64,000 bases of DNA, taken from assembly GCF_007829875.1 (NCBI RefSeq), contig NZ_VIWV01000001.1, positions 2,946,501 to 3,010,500 of the forward strand, given 5' to 3'. The notes beneath the pieces were generated by a model. The model was not told the origin of the DNA and did not search any database. It saw only the letters and a program-made list of their open reading frames with translations. Both the position numbers and the translations under genes were made by a program. Shown in pieces: positions 35,114 through 43,851 of this stretch; positions within the stretch are counted from its first letter, which is position 1, and every line of letters begins with the position of its first letter. This DNA is from Streptomyces capillispiralis. GTDB taxonomy: Bacteria > Actinomycetota > Actinomycetes > Streptomycetales > Streptomycetaceae.

Positions 35114-36367
35114 TCATCCCCCCGCGTCCTTGCGCCGCCGGAAGCTCACCGCGCCGCGGTCGCCGCGCAGCCGGCCCGTCCTGTGGGCGCCCTCGGCGGC
35201 CTTGACCAGGCCGAGTTCGCCGGCCAGGCCCCACAGGGCCTGTTTCACCGTGCTCCTGCTCTCCAGTTCGTGGACGCGGCCCGCGTCGACGACGCCCTGG
35301 AGTTCCTTGAAGTGGGCGGGGATCGTGGTGGCCGCCACCGCGGTACCGGTGATCCGCTGGATGAGCGGGGGCTGGATCTCCGTGCCCCGGGTGTGCCGGT
35401 TGACGACGATCGTGGTCTCCTCCGCCTTGCGGATCTGCAGCCGGTCCCACATCCGCACCGCCCGCTTGGCGCCCCGTACGGCGATCACGTCGGGAGTGGT
35501 GACCAGCAGGGCCGTGTCGGCCATCTCCACCGCCGCCGCGCCCGCCCCGCCGAGCTGGGCGCCGCAGTCGATGACGACGACGTCGTAGCGGGAGCGCAGG
35601 GCGCTGACGATCTGGCGGGCGGCGCGGTCGGTGACGTCCTCGCCGCGTTCGCCCTCGCCGGGGGCGAGCAGCAGGGCGAGGCCGGTGTCGTGCCGGAAGA
35701 CCGCGTCGGCCAGGACGCGCGGGGAGATGTCGGTGATGGCGGCGAGGTCGACGACGGACCGGCGGAACTGGACGTCCAGGTAGGAGGCGATGTCGCCGGT
35801 CTGGAGGTCCATGTCGACCAGGGCGGCGCTGCGGCCGGAGGCCTGGGCGGCGAGGGCGAGCTGGATGGCCGTGAGGGTGGTGCCGGTGCCGCCCTTGGAG
35901 CCGCTGACGGTGACGACGGTGCCGCCGACGCCGGTGAACACGTCGCCGCCGGAGCCGAGGTGGCGCCGTACGCCGACGGACCACTGGGCGACGGCCTGGA
36001 CGCGGCTGGCGAGTTCCTCGTAGCTGAGCGGGAGGGCGACCAGGCCGCGGGCGCCGTAGTCCATGGCGGCCTGGAAGAGTCCGGGGCTCGCGTCGGAGGT
36101 GACCAGGATGACGCCGACGGACGGGAAGCGCAGGGCGACTTCACGGATCAGTTCGAGGGCGGGGACGGGTCCGATGCGCTCGTGCACGACCACGACCTCG
36201 GGCAGTTCGTCGACGGACTCGGCGGCCAGGCGCGCGAGGGTGTCGATGAGCTGGGTGGAGTCGGCCACCGGGGCCACCGGCTCGGCGTCCGGGAGCTGGC
36301 TGAGCAGTGTGGTGATGGACCGGGCCGCGTCCGGGTCGCCGACTGCCGGGAGGATCCTCGTGGGCAT
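35114..36367 (-). CDS. CpaE/TadZ-like pilus assembly ATPase
   Basis: A 417-residue protein with an N-terminal receiver-like atypical domain (RILPAVGDPDAARSI, VVVHERIGPV) and a C-terminal ParA/MinD ATPase domain. The deviant Walker A is VSGSKGGTGTTLTAIQLA and the Walker B region is DVVVIDCGAQLG. In Tad systems CpaE/TadZ positions the assembly machine at the cell pole or another site. It is followed after a single base by the TadE gene. Confidence 0.92.
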   Translation of the reverse strand: MPTRILPAVGDPDAARSITTLLSQLPDAEPVAPVADSTQLIDTLARLAAESVDELPEVVVVHERIGPVPALELIREVALRFPSVGVILVTSDASPGLFQAAMDYGARGLVALPLSYEELASRVQAVAQWSVGVRRHLGSGGDVFTGVGGTVVTVSGSKGGTGTTLTAIQLALAAQASGRSAALVDMDLQTGDIASYLDVQFRRSVVDLAAITDISPRVLADAVFRHDTGLALLLAPGEGERGEDVTDRAARQIVSALRSRYDVVVIDCGAQLGGAGAAAVEMADTALLVTTPDVIAVRGAKRAVRMWDRLQIRKAEETTIVVNRHTRGTEIQPPLIQRITGTAVAATTIPAHFKELQGVVDAGRVHELESRSTVKQALWGLAGELGLVKAAEGAHRTGRLRGDRGAVSFRRRKDAGG

Positions 36368-36376
36368 GCGGGCCTC

Positions 36377-37084
36377 TCACTTGTCCTTGGCGAGTTCGTA
36401 CGTCCGGTCCTGCTCCGGGACGGCCGTGTCGCTTCCGGGGGCGACCAGCGCGAGCCGGACCCGCTGGGCGAACGACTCGGCGTAGGTGATGCGCTGGGCG
36501 TCGATGGTGGACAGCGCGAAGGTGATCGGGACGGCCTCGGTGGCCTGCCGGTCGCGGTCGCTCTCGTCGGGCCGCAGGGCGGTGAGCCGGCCGACGTCCA
36601 GGACCTGGGCGTTGGTCACGATGATCTTGGACTGGGAGGGGTCGCCCTCGCGCTCCCCCTCGAAGGTGGCGTAGACGTTGACCGTGGACCCTGGTGTGAT
36701 CTTGCCGGCCACGCCCGTGGCCGCGTCGATCATGATGGCGACCTCCTGCTGTCCCGGTCGCAGGGCGGGCCGGTCCACGATCATGTCGGTCTGCAGCAGG
36801 GAGCCCTCGCGCAGGGTGGTGACGGCGATCTTGTCCTGGATCTCGCGCAGATCGGTCACCGCGTTCTCGGACAGCCACCGCTCGGGCATCGAGATCTTCT
36901 CGAACTGGCCTCTGCCGAGCGCGGTGTAGGGCGCCACGTCGGACTTCAGCCGGTACGCGGTGACCTCGGGGCCGACCTTGGACTCCACGTCGTCGATGAC
37001 GGAGAGGACGCCGGCGAACGCGCCGAGGGCGCACAGGACCGACAGGAGCAGGAGTATCACGCCGCGGCGCTGACGGGAGTTCAT
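36377..37084 (-). CDS. CpaB-like pilus assembly protein (SAF domain)
   Basis: A 235-residue membrane-anchored protein: N-terminal helix RRGVILLLLSVLCALGAFAGVL, then a SAF/CpaB domain (YRLKSDVAPYTALGRGQFEKISMPERWL, TTLREGSLLQTDMIV, VAIMIDAATGVAGKITPGSTVNVYATFE). In Gram-negatives CpaB links to the secretin; in monoderm actinobacteria, which lack a secretin, it is retained and probably works in the wall. It begins the core pilus operon after a 142-bp gap from the gene upstream. Confidence 0.9.
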   Translation of the reverse strand: MNSRQRRGVILLLLSVLCALGAFAGVLSVIDDVESKVGPEVTAYRLKSDVAPYTALGRGQFEKISMPERWLSENAVTDLREIQDKIAVTTLREGSLLQTDMIVDRPALRPGQQEVAIMIDAATGVAGKITPGSTVNVYATFEGEREGDPSQSKIIVTNAQVLDVGRLTALRPDESDRDRQATEAVPITFALSTIDAQRITYAESFAQRVRLALVAPGSDTAVPEQDRTYELAKDK

Positions 37085-37226
37085 GAACCGTACAACCTCG
37101 TTGGGGATATCGGTCGAGCGGAATCGGGCGGGAGCGGGTGCGGTGGACGGTGGCCCGGGCGGGCCGGGTGAAGCGGGGCCGCCGCCCCGGGGCGTGCGGT
37201 GCGCCGGGTGCCCCGGGGTGCGGGAC

Positions 37227-38093
37227 TCACCCGGCGATCGCCCGGTGCCCGGTCCGGGCCGGGGGCGGTCCTTCCTGGTCGGGTGGTGTGGCCGAGCAGA
37301 ACACGCACCGGTCGCCGATGACGTCGATGCCGCACCAGTGGCAGGTGCCGCGCCGCACGGAGGTGACCAGCTGGTACAGGACGGACAGGTCGGGCAGATA
37401 GGTGCAGAACTCGATCAGCCGGCCGGTCCCCCACCAGGTCGGGGACTCGGCCGGAAGCGGTGTCTCGCGCAGCCCCTGCACCTTCCAGGACGGGGCCAGG
37501 GAGGCGGTGACCCAGTCGGACTGGAGCGGGCCCTTGGCGACCAGCATCCAGGTGCCGAACTCGGGTCCGTCCAGTGCGGCTTCGGGGCCGAGGCGGACGA
37601 GCTGCGGCTGCGGGTGGGCGAGGACGGCGAACTGGCTGCCGGGCAGCCAGGACTTGGCGTGCTGCTTCAGGTTCACGGGGACGCGGTCGAGCCGGGCGAC
37701 GGAGCCCAGCAGCGCCCCGGAGTGGAGGTAGTGGATCAGCAGCCGGCCGGCCGAGGCGAGGACGCCGGGACTGAGGTCGCAGGAGGCGAGCTGGCGCAGC
37801 TGGCGGGCCAGGACGGCCAGTCCGAGGGGTGGCAGCTCCGGGCTGAACAGGGCTATGCGGTCGCTCTCCAGGAGCGAGCGCAGGGTGTGCAGCCGGCGCC
37901 GGACGGCGAGCGGGGTGGCCCGGGAGCAGACGACGATGACGTGGCCGTGCTGCTCGATGAGCGTCTGCAGCTCGGTCAGGACCTGTTCGAGCGGGCGGGT
38001 GTGGACGTCCCGCAGCACCACGGCGGGCAGGGTCCGTTCGTCCTGCGCCGGCAGCGCCATGTCGGCGCTGGTCACGGCAATGGCAGTTGGCAC
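37227..38093 (-). CDS. Conserved hypothetical protein with C-terminal zinc ribbon, upstream of the Tad operon
   Basis: A 288-residue soluble protein. The N-terminal half has a Rossmann-like start (EQHGHVIVVCSRATPLAVRRRL). The C-terminus carries a zinc ribbon CHWCG...CVFC. I do not recognise a named family. It precedes cpaB by 142 bp on the same strand, which suggests a Tad-associated role; it may belong to the conserved actinobacterial Tad neighbourhood. GTG start at 38093 with GGGGAG 6 nt upstream. Confidence 0.75.
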   Translation of the reverse strand: MPTAIAVTSADMALPAQDERTLPAVVLRDVHTRPLEQVLTELQTLIEQHGHVIVVCSRATPLAVRRRLHTLRSLLESDRIALFSPELPPLGLAVLARQLRQLASCDLSPGVLASAGRLLIHYLHSGALLGSVARLDRVPVNLKQHAKSWLPGSQFAVLAHPQPQLVRLGPEAALDGPEFGTWMLVAKGPLQSDWVTASLAPSWKVQGLRETPLPAESPTWWGTGRLIEFCTYLPDLSVLYQLVTSVRRGTCHWCGIDVIGDRCVFCSATPPDQEGPPPARTGHRAIAG

Positions 38094-38410
38094 GCGCGGC
38101 TCCCCGTTCTCCCCATGCCCGTCGGCCCACCGGGCGTTACTCCGATGCACCCTGGTGACTTCACTGCGTGACTTCCTCAGCACTGTATCCGCGGGTCTGT
38201 GGCCGGAGAACAGCGTTTGAGCAGCCGTACAGCAACTCCTGCCGTACAAGGTGCGCCAAAACGGGGCAGGTTGAGCATCTCGCCGGTCTCGATCCGGCCC
38301 CGTAGGTGTGGGTCCTGTGCACCGGCTTGACGCGGGGCCCCGCTTCGGACCCCCGGGCCCACGCTTCCCCCGCACACCCCGGACTACTCCCGCTCCCGGG
38401 GACGCCTTTT
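38094..38410. other. Intergenic region between the Tad-side gene and the chitinase
   Basis: No gene supported. This 317-bp stretch should carry the minus-strand promoter for the zinc-ribbon gene and upstream sequence for the chitinase. I see no strong hairpin or repeat apart from the DasR-type elements immediately beyond its end. Confidence 0.5.
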
Positions 38411-38448
38411 TGGTCTGGACCCATTGACAAGGCTATTGGTCTGGACCA
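38411..38448 (+). promoter_or_regulatory. Chitinase promoter with paired DasR-type (dre) elements
   Basis: TGGTCTGGACCC (38411-38422) and TGGTCTGGACCA (38437-38448) are near-identical 12-bp direct repeats around a TTGACA -35 hexamer (38424-38429). This is the arrangement known for streptomycete chitinase promoters, where DasR binds TGGTCTAGACCA-type sites and glucosamine-6-phosphate relieves repression. Confidence 0.85.
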
Positions 38449-38545
38449 CCTTGTCTCCATCGGCGGCCGCCGTCGCTCCTTCCCCGCTGTCCTCCCGCGG
38501 TGGCGACCGTCCCTCCCTGCCCTTCACCCCCCACCGGAGGCCCCA

Positions 38546-40252
38546 GTGGACCGCGCACCAGGAACGCCCGGCCGCAGCAGACGCGTCTGGGCCGCAGCCC
38601 TCGTCTCCGCCCTCGCCCTCGCCCTGCCCCTCGCCGGCGCGGGCCAGGCGTCCGCGGCGGACGTCAACAACGCCAGGAACGCCGGGTTCGAGGCGGGCCT
38701 GAGCGACTGGACCTGCTCGGCGAACAGCGGCACCACCGTCTCCTCCCCGGTGCACGCCGGTACGGCCGCCCTCAAGGCCACCCCGGCCGGGCAGGACAAC
38801 GCCCGCTGCACCCAGACCGTCACGGTGAGGCCCAACTCCACGTACAGACTGAGCGGGTGGGTGCAGGGCGGCTACGCCTACCTGGGCGTGACCGGCACCG
38901 GGACGACGGACGTGTCCACCTGGACCCCCGACTCCGGCAGCTGGAAGCAGCTGTCCACGAGCTTCACCACCGGTTCCTCCACCACCTCGGTGACGGTCTA
39001 CACCCACGGCTGGTACGGCCAGGCGGCGTACTACGTGGACGACCTGTCGGTCTTCGGGCCCGACGGGGGCGGCGGCGGGGAGCCGGAGCCCACCGTCCCG
39101 GGCACCCCGGGCGGGCTCGGCGTCTCGGGGACGACGTCCTCGTCGGTGTCCCTGGCGTGGAACGCGGTGCCGGGCGCGACGGGGTACACGATCTACCGCG
39201 ACGGCACCAGGGTGACGGCCGTGACGGGCACCTCGGCGACGGTGACCGGCCTCGCCGCCGCCACCTCGTACTCCTTCCAGGTGGCCGCGTCCAACGCGGC
39301 CGGCGAGTCGCCCAAGTCCGCCGCGGTGACGGCCCGGACGAAGGAGAGCGGCACCGGGGGCGGCACCCTGCCCAAGCACGCGGTGACCGGCTACTGGCAG
39401 AACTTCAACAACGGCGCCGCCGTGCAGAAGATCTCCGACGTCCCCGCCCAGTACGACATCATCGCGGTCTCCTTCGCGGACGCCACCGGCACGCCCGGCG
39501 CGGTCACCTTCAACCTGGACACCGCCGGTCTGAACGGCTACACCGTCGACCAGTTCAAGGCGGACGTCCGGGCCAAGCAGGCGGCCGGGAAGAAGGTCAT
39601 CATCTCGGTCGGCGGCGAGAAGGGCACCGTCGCGGTGAACGACTCCGCCTCCGCGACGAACTTCGCGAACTCGGTGTACGCGCTGATGCGGGAGTACGGC
39701 TTCGACGGCGTCGACATCGACCTGGAGAACGGCCTCAACCCGACCTACATGACGCAGGCGCTGCGGGCGCTGTCCGCGAAGGCGGGCCCGTCGATGATCC
39801 TGACGATGGCCCCGCAGACCATCGACATGCAGTCGACGTCCGGCTCGTACTTCCGGACCGCGCTGAACGTGAAGGACATCCTCACGGTCGTCAACATGCA
39901 GTACTACAACAGCGGTTCCATGCTGGGGTGCGACGGCAAGGTCTACAGCCAGGGCTCGGTGGACTTCCTGACCGCGCTCGCCTGCATCCAGCTGGAGGGC
40001 GGCCTCGCCCCGTCCCAGGTGGGCCTGGGCCTGCCGGCCTCCACCCGCGGCGCGGGCAGCGGCTACGTCTCCCCCTCCGTGGTGAACAACGCCCTGGACT
40101 GCCTGACGAAGGGCACCAACTGCGGCACGTTCAAGCCCTCGCGGACCTACCCGGACCTGCGGGGCGCGATGACCTGGTCCACCAACTGGGACGCGACGGC
40201 GGGCAACGCCTGGTCCAACGCGGTGGGCCCGCACGTGCACGCGCTGCCGTAG
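38546..40252 (+). CDS. Secreted GH18 chitinase with carbohydrate-binding and fibronectin III domains
   Basis: A 568-residue exoenzyme that hydrolyses chitin. Signal peptide to about residue 38 (AGAGQASA); a CBM/galactose-binding-like domain at 40-170 (NAGFEAGLSDWTC...YYVDDLSVFG); a fibronectin type III domain at about 185-265; and a GH18 catalytic domain at 278-568. The catalytic DxxDxDxE motif is D387-GVDIDLE394, with Glu394 as the acid. The SVGG motif lies at about 354-357. GTG start at 38546, 7 nt after CGGAGG. The promoter carries DasR-type repeats. The domain order matches the subfamily of streptomycete ChiA-like enzymes. Confidence 0.95.
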   Translation: MDRAPGTPGRSRRVWAAALVSALALALPLAGAGQASAADVNNARNAGFEAGLSDWTCSANSGTTVSSPVHAGTAALKATPAGQDNARCTQTVTVRPNSTYRLSGWVQGGYAYLGVTGTGTTDVSTWTPDSGSWKQLSTSFTTGSSTTSVTVYTHGWYGQAAYYVDDLSVFGPDGGGGGEPEPTVPGTPGGLGVSGTTSSSVSLAWNAVPGATGYTIYRDGTRVTAVTGTSATVTGLAAATSYSFQVAASNAAGESPKSAAVTARTKESGTGGGTLPKHAVTGYWQNFNNGAAVQKISDVPAQYDIIAVSFADATGTPGAVTFNLDTAGLNGYTVDQFKADVRAKQAAGKKVIISVGGEKGTVAVNDSASATNFANSVYALMREYGFDGVDIDLENGLNPTYMTQALRALSAKAGPSMILTMAPQTIDMQSTSGSYFRTALNVKDILTVVNMQYYNSGSMLGCDGKVYSQGSVDFLTALACIQLEGGLAPSQVGLGLPASTRGAGSGYVSPSVVNNALDCLTKGTNCGTFKPSRTYPDLRGAMTWSTNWDATAGNAWSNAVGPHVHALP

Positions 40253-40270
40253 CACCGCCCGTACAGCCGT

Positions 40271-40304
40271 CCGCCCCTGTCCACGGCGCCGTGGACAGGG
40301 GCGG
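40271..40304. terminator. Perfect palindromic terminator between chitinase and transporter
   Basis: A 34-bp perfect palindrome: CCGCCCCTGTCCAC (40271-40284), GGCGCC, GTGGACAGGGGCGG (40291-40304). It serves both convergent transcripts. Confidence 0.85.
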
Positions 40305-40322
40305 TCCGCGTCCCGGGCCGGG

Positions 40323-41645
40323 TCAGAAGAACTCCGACCAGGGCTGGTCCCAGATCTGCTTCACGCACAGCACCAGGAAGAGCAGGCCCGCGACGGTGAG
40401 CATGCCGTTGCTCAGCCAGCCGTTGCGCCACTCGCGCGGGGTGCGGTCGGAATTGAGCAGCCACAGCAGGGTGAGGGCGAGGAAGGGCATGAAGGCGGCG
40501 CCCAGGACGCCGTAGATGATGATCAGGCGGAAGGGCTGGCCCTGGAAGAGCAGGATCATGGGCGGGAAGGTGAGCCAGAGCAGGTAGGCGCGGAAGGCCC
40601 AGGAGCGTTCGCGCCGGCCGGAGGCCAGCTCGTCGCCCCGCGCCTCCCGTTCGCCCCGCTGCCGGGCCAGGAAGTCGGCGAACATCAGGCTCACGCCGTG
40701 CCAGACGCCGATCAGGGAGGTGAAGGAAGTGGCGAAGAAGCCGATCAGGAAGAGCTTGCCGGTCGCCGTGCCGTACTCCTCCTCCAGGATGCCGCCGAGC
40801 TGGACCAGGCCCTTGTCGCCGCTGGCGATCGCGATGTTCGCCGAGTGCAGCAGCTCGGCGCCGACGAAGAGCATGGCGACGACGAAGACGCCGGTGGTGG
40901 CGTAGGCGACCCGGTTGTCCAGGCGCATGACCTTCATCCAGCCGGTGTTGGTCCAGCCCTTGGCGTTGACCCAGTAGCCGTAGGCGGCCAGCGTGATGGT
41001 GCCGCCGACGCCGCCGATCAGACCGAGGGTGTTGAGGACGGAGTCCTTCTCGTCGGGGAGGACCGGGAGCAGGCCGGCGAAGGCGTCACCGAGGTTGGGC
41101 GTGACCCTGATGGCCAGGTACACCGTCACCACGAACATGATGCCGACCAGCACCGTCATGACCTTCTCGAAGACGGAGTACTTGTTGAACCAGACGAAGA
41201 CCAGGCCCACCAAGCCGCAGGCGATGCCCCACCATTCGAGGTCCATCACGTCGGGGAAGAGCGCCTGGAGCGGCAGGGCGCTGGACGACATCGCCGCCGC
41301 ACCGTAGACGAAGCCCCAGATCACGGTGTAGACGGCGAAGAACCAGGTGGTCCAGCGGCCGAGGCCGGCCCAGCCGTCGAAGAGGGTGCGGCCGGTGGAC
41401 AGGTGCCACCGGCCGCACGCCTCCGCGAGGGAGATCTTCACCAGACAGCCGAGGATCGCGGCCCACAGCAGGGTGTAGCCGAAGTTGCTGCCCGCGATGA
41501 GGGTGGCGACCAGGTCGCCGGCGCCCACGCCGGTGGCCGCGACGACGATGCCGGGCCCGATGTAGCGCCAACTGGACTTGCGCGGGGAGGGGCCGGGCGC
41601 TTCCGCAGCTCCGACGCCCCGAGTGTTTCCTGTGGTGTCCGCCAT
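40323..41645 (-). CDS. Nramp-superfamily transporter lacking the canonical metal-binding motifs
   Basis: A 440-residue membrane protein with about 11 helices. The first conserved stretch, GPGIVVAATGVGAGDLVAT, aligns with Nramp TM1, but the metal-binding DPGN is replaced by GAGD. The TM6 region, GGVGGTITLAAYGYWVNAKGW, likewise lacks the MPH motif. Nramp relatives without these motifs transport other cations or unknown substrates. ATG 41645 opens MADTTGN. It converges on the chitinase gene. Family assignment is good, but a manganese or iron role should not be assumed. Confidence 0.82.
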   Translation of the reverse strand: MADTTGNTRGVGAAEAPGPSPRKSSWRYIGPGIVVAATGVGAGDLVATLIAGSNFGYTLLWAAILGCLVKISLAEACGRWHLSTGRTLFDGWAGLGRWTTWFFAVYTVIWGFVYGAAAMSSSALPLQALFPDVMDLEWWGIACGLVGLVFVWFNKYSVFEKVMTVLVGIMFVVTVYLAIRVTPNLGDAFAGLLPVLPDEKDSVLNTLGLIGGVGGTITLAAYGYWVNAKGWTNTGWMKVMRLDNRVAYATTGVFVVAMLFVGAELLHSANIAIASGDKGLVQLGGILEEEYGTATGKLFLIGFFATSFTSLIGVWHGVSLMFADFLARQRGEREARGDELASGRRERSWAFRAYLLWLTFPPMILLFQGQPFRLIIIYGVLGAAFMPFLALTLLWLLNSDRTPREWRNGWLSNGMLTVAGLLFLVLCVKQIWDQPWSEFF

Positions 41646-41854
41646 GAAGGTCAAGAAAGCCCATGGCCGACGGCCGGACAAGGGGGCGTGCGGGGATCTT
41701 CACGGGATGCACCTGGTCGAGTGGCGGCCGGGGCCGCGGGCCGGGTGCCCGGCCGGAACCCCTATCTTGACCGGGTCACGTCAGACCCCCAGGATGACCG
41801 CACCGCACCACGCACGTCGCCATGGACCACCCCCACCTCCCACAAGGAGACTTC

Positions 41855-43195
41855 ATGCGACTCCGCATCCGCGGCAGACGCCGCTCCACCGCGCTCGCCG
41901 CCCTCCTCGCCCTCGCCCTCGCCGCTCCCCTGTCGCTGACGGCCACCCAGGCCGGCGCCGACAGCGCCGTGCGGGCCGCGCCCTCGGCCGAGGACGTCCG
42001 CCAGTACGAGATCCACCAGCGCACGACTCCCGTGACCCGTACGGCGATCCAGCGGTCCGGGGTCACCGTGGACGAGGCCGACGAGGAGACCGTGGTGGTC
42101 TCCGGGCGGGCGGACCAGATCCGGGCCCTGCGGCAACAGGGCTACGAGGTCACCCCGTTGGGCTCCGCGCCCGACCGCTCGTCCGCCGCCGACGGCATGC
42201 GGCTCTTCGACTTCCCCTCGACCGACTCCCGCTACCACAACTACGCCGAGATGAACGCGGAGATCGACCAGCGGCTGTCGGCGTACCCGAACATCATGAG
42301 CAAGCGGGTGATCGGCAAGTCCTACCAGGGCCGGGACATCGTCGCCATCAAGATCAGCGACAACGTGGCGACCGACGAGAGCGAGCCCGAGGTCCTCTTC
42401 ACCCACCACCAGCACGCCCGCGAGCACCTGACGGTGGAGATGGCGCTGTACCTGCTGCGCGAACTGGGCGCCGGGTACGGCAGCGACTCCCGCGTGACGA
42501 ACATGGTCAACGGCCGTGAGATCTGGATCGTCCCGGACCTCAACCCGGACGGCGGCGAGTACGACATCGCCTCCGGCTCCTACCGCTCCTGGCGCAAGAA
42601 CCGCCAGCCCAACTCCGGTTCGTCGTACGTCGGCACCGACCTGAACCGCAACTGGGACTACCGCTGGGGCTGCTGCGGCGGCTCCTCCGGCTCCGCCTCC
42701 TCCGACACCTACCGCGGTTCCGCCCCGGAGTCCGCGACCGAGGTGAAGGTCGTGGCGAACTTCGTGCGCAGCCGCGTCGTCGGCGGGGTGCAGCAGATCA
42801 AGGCCGGCGTGGACTTCCACACCTACAGCGAGCTGGTGCTGTGGCCCTTCGGCTACACCTACTCCGACACCACGACCGGGATGACGGCCGACGACTACAA
42901 CGCGTTCCGGACCGTCGGCCAGAAGATGGCGGCCAGCAACGGCTACACGCCCCAGCAGTCCAGCGACCTGTACATCACGGACGGGTCGATCGACGACTAC
43001 CTGTGGGGCACGCACAAGATCTTCGGCTACACCTTCGAGATGTACCCGGGTTCCAGCTCCGGAGGCGGCTTCTACCCGCCCGACGAGGTCATCGAGCGGG
43101 AGACGTCCCGCAACCGGGACGCCGTCCTGCAACTCCTGGAGAACGCGGACTGCATGTACCGCTCCATCGGCAAGGAGGCGCAGTACTGCCGCTAG
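41855..43195 (+). CDS. Secreted zinc carboxypeptidase (M14 family)
   Basis: A 446-residue exported metallocarboxypeptidase: twin-arginine-like basic N-terminus ([23 protein letters not shown]), a propeptide-like region to about residue 120, then the M14 domain. Zinc ligands are in HARE (HHQHAREH) and the later [14 protein letters not shown]; the catalytic Glu is in GYTFEMYPG; the [11 protein letters not shown] and [11 protein letters not shown] motifs are also present. It cleaves C-terminal residues from extracellular peptides. ATG 41855 follows AAGGAG by 6 nt. Confidence 0.95.
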   Translation: MRLRIRGRRRSTALAALLALALAAPLSLTATQAGADSAVRAAPSAEDVRQYEIHQRTTPVTRTAIQRSGVTVDEADEETVVVSGRADQIRALRQQGYEVTPLGSAPDRSSAADGMRLFDFPSTDSRYHNYAEMNAEIDQRLSAYPNIMSKRVIGKSYQGRDIVAIKISDNVATDESEPEVLFTHHQHAREHLTVEMALYLLRELGAGYGSDSRVTNMVNGREIWIVPDLNPDGGEYDIASGSYRSWRKNRQPNSGSSYVGTDLNRNWDYRWGCCGGSSGSASSDTYRGSAPESATEVKVVANFVRSRVVGGVQQIKAGVDFHTYSELVLWPFGYTYSDTTTGMTADDYNAFRTVGQKMAASNGYTPQQSSDLYITDGSIDDYLWGTHKIFGYTFEMYPGSSSGGGFYPPDEVIERETSRNRDAVLQLLENADCMYRSIGKEAQYCR

Positions 43196-43201
43196 ACCGC
43201 G

Positions 43202-43768
43202 TTACTCGCCGTCCTCCCCGGGGCCGGCCGGGTCGCCGGCCGGCTCCGCGGACTTGTCGCCGTCCTCGTCGAAGTAGGCGTCGAGGACGGCGTCCAGTCC
43301 GGCGTCCCACTCGGCGAACCGGCTCCTGGACGGGGCCTCGACCTCCAGCGGGTACCAGCGGCGGTCGGGGGTGTGGACGGTGACCGTCCAGCGCTTGCCG
43401 AAGCGGGCGGTCTCCGTCTCCACCGCGCCGATCTCGTCCCAGCGGAACTCGCACTCCTGGTCGTCCAGGCGCAGGCGGACGCCGCTGTGATCGGCGACGA
43501 TCGCGGCACGCCGGTCGGACGCCTCGAAGACGGGGCCGTCGGGGGCCTCCGGCTCCTCGGGGGCGGACTCCTCCTCCGCCTCCGGTTCCGGCTCCGGAGT
43601 CGTGTCCTCCGGGACCGTCTTCTCCGGGACCGTGTCCTCCGGTTCCTCCGGCTTCGCCTTCGCGTCCTCCTCGCGGCCGGACGCGGGTGCGGTGAGCCCG
43701 GGGATGAAGGCCGGGTCGAACCCGGCGCCTTCCAGGGGCTGGCTGCTCGAACCTATGCGCTGCTCCAC
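43202..43768 (-). CDS. Hypothetical protein, acidic Pro/Glu-rich N-terminus with PH-like domain
   Basis: A 188-residue protein. Residues 30-80 are highly acidic Glu/Pro repeats (TVPEDTTPEPEPEAEEE), probably disordered. Residues 84-165 form a compact beta domain (AAIVADHSGVRLRLDDQECEFRWDEIGAVETET, WTVTVHTPDRRWYPLEVEAPSR) like the small bacterial PH-like or YokE-type domains. No membrane segment. It is convergent with the carboxypeptidase (6-bp gap). Function unknown. Confidence 0.78.
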   Translation of the reverse strand: MEQRIGSSSQPLEGAGFDPAFIPGLTAPASGREEDAKAKPEEPEDTVPEKTVPEDTTPEPEPEAEEESAPEEPEAPDGPVFEASDRRAAIVADHSGVRLRLDDQECEFRWDEIGAVETETARFGKRWTVTVHTPDRRWYPLEVEAPSRSRFAEWDAGLDAVLDAYFDEDGDKSAEPAGDPAGPGEDGE

Positions 43769-43851
43769 ACCGCAGGAGTATGGCCGACAAACCTGTGCCG
43801 GACACAGCCAGCCCCAACTTCGTTATCGGACGCCTACACGGGCACCACGGT

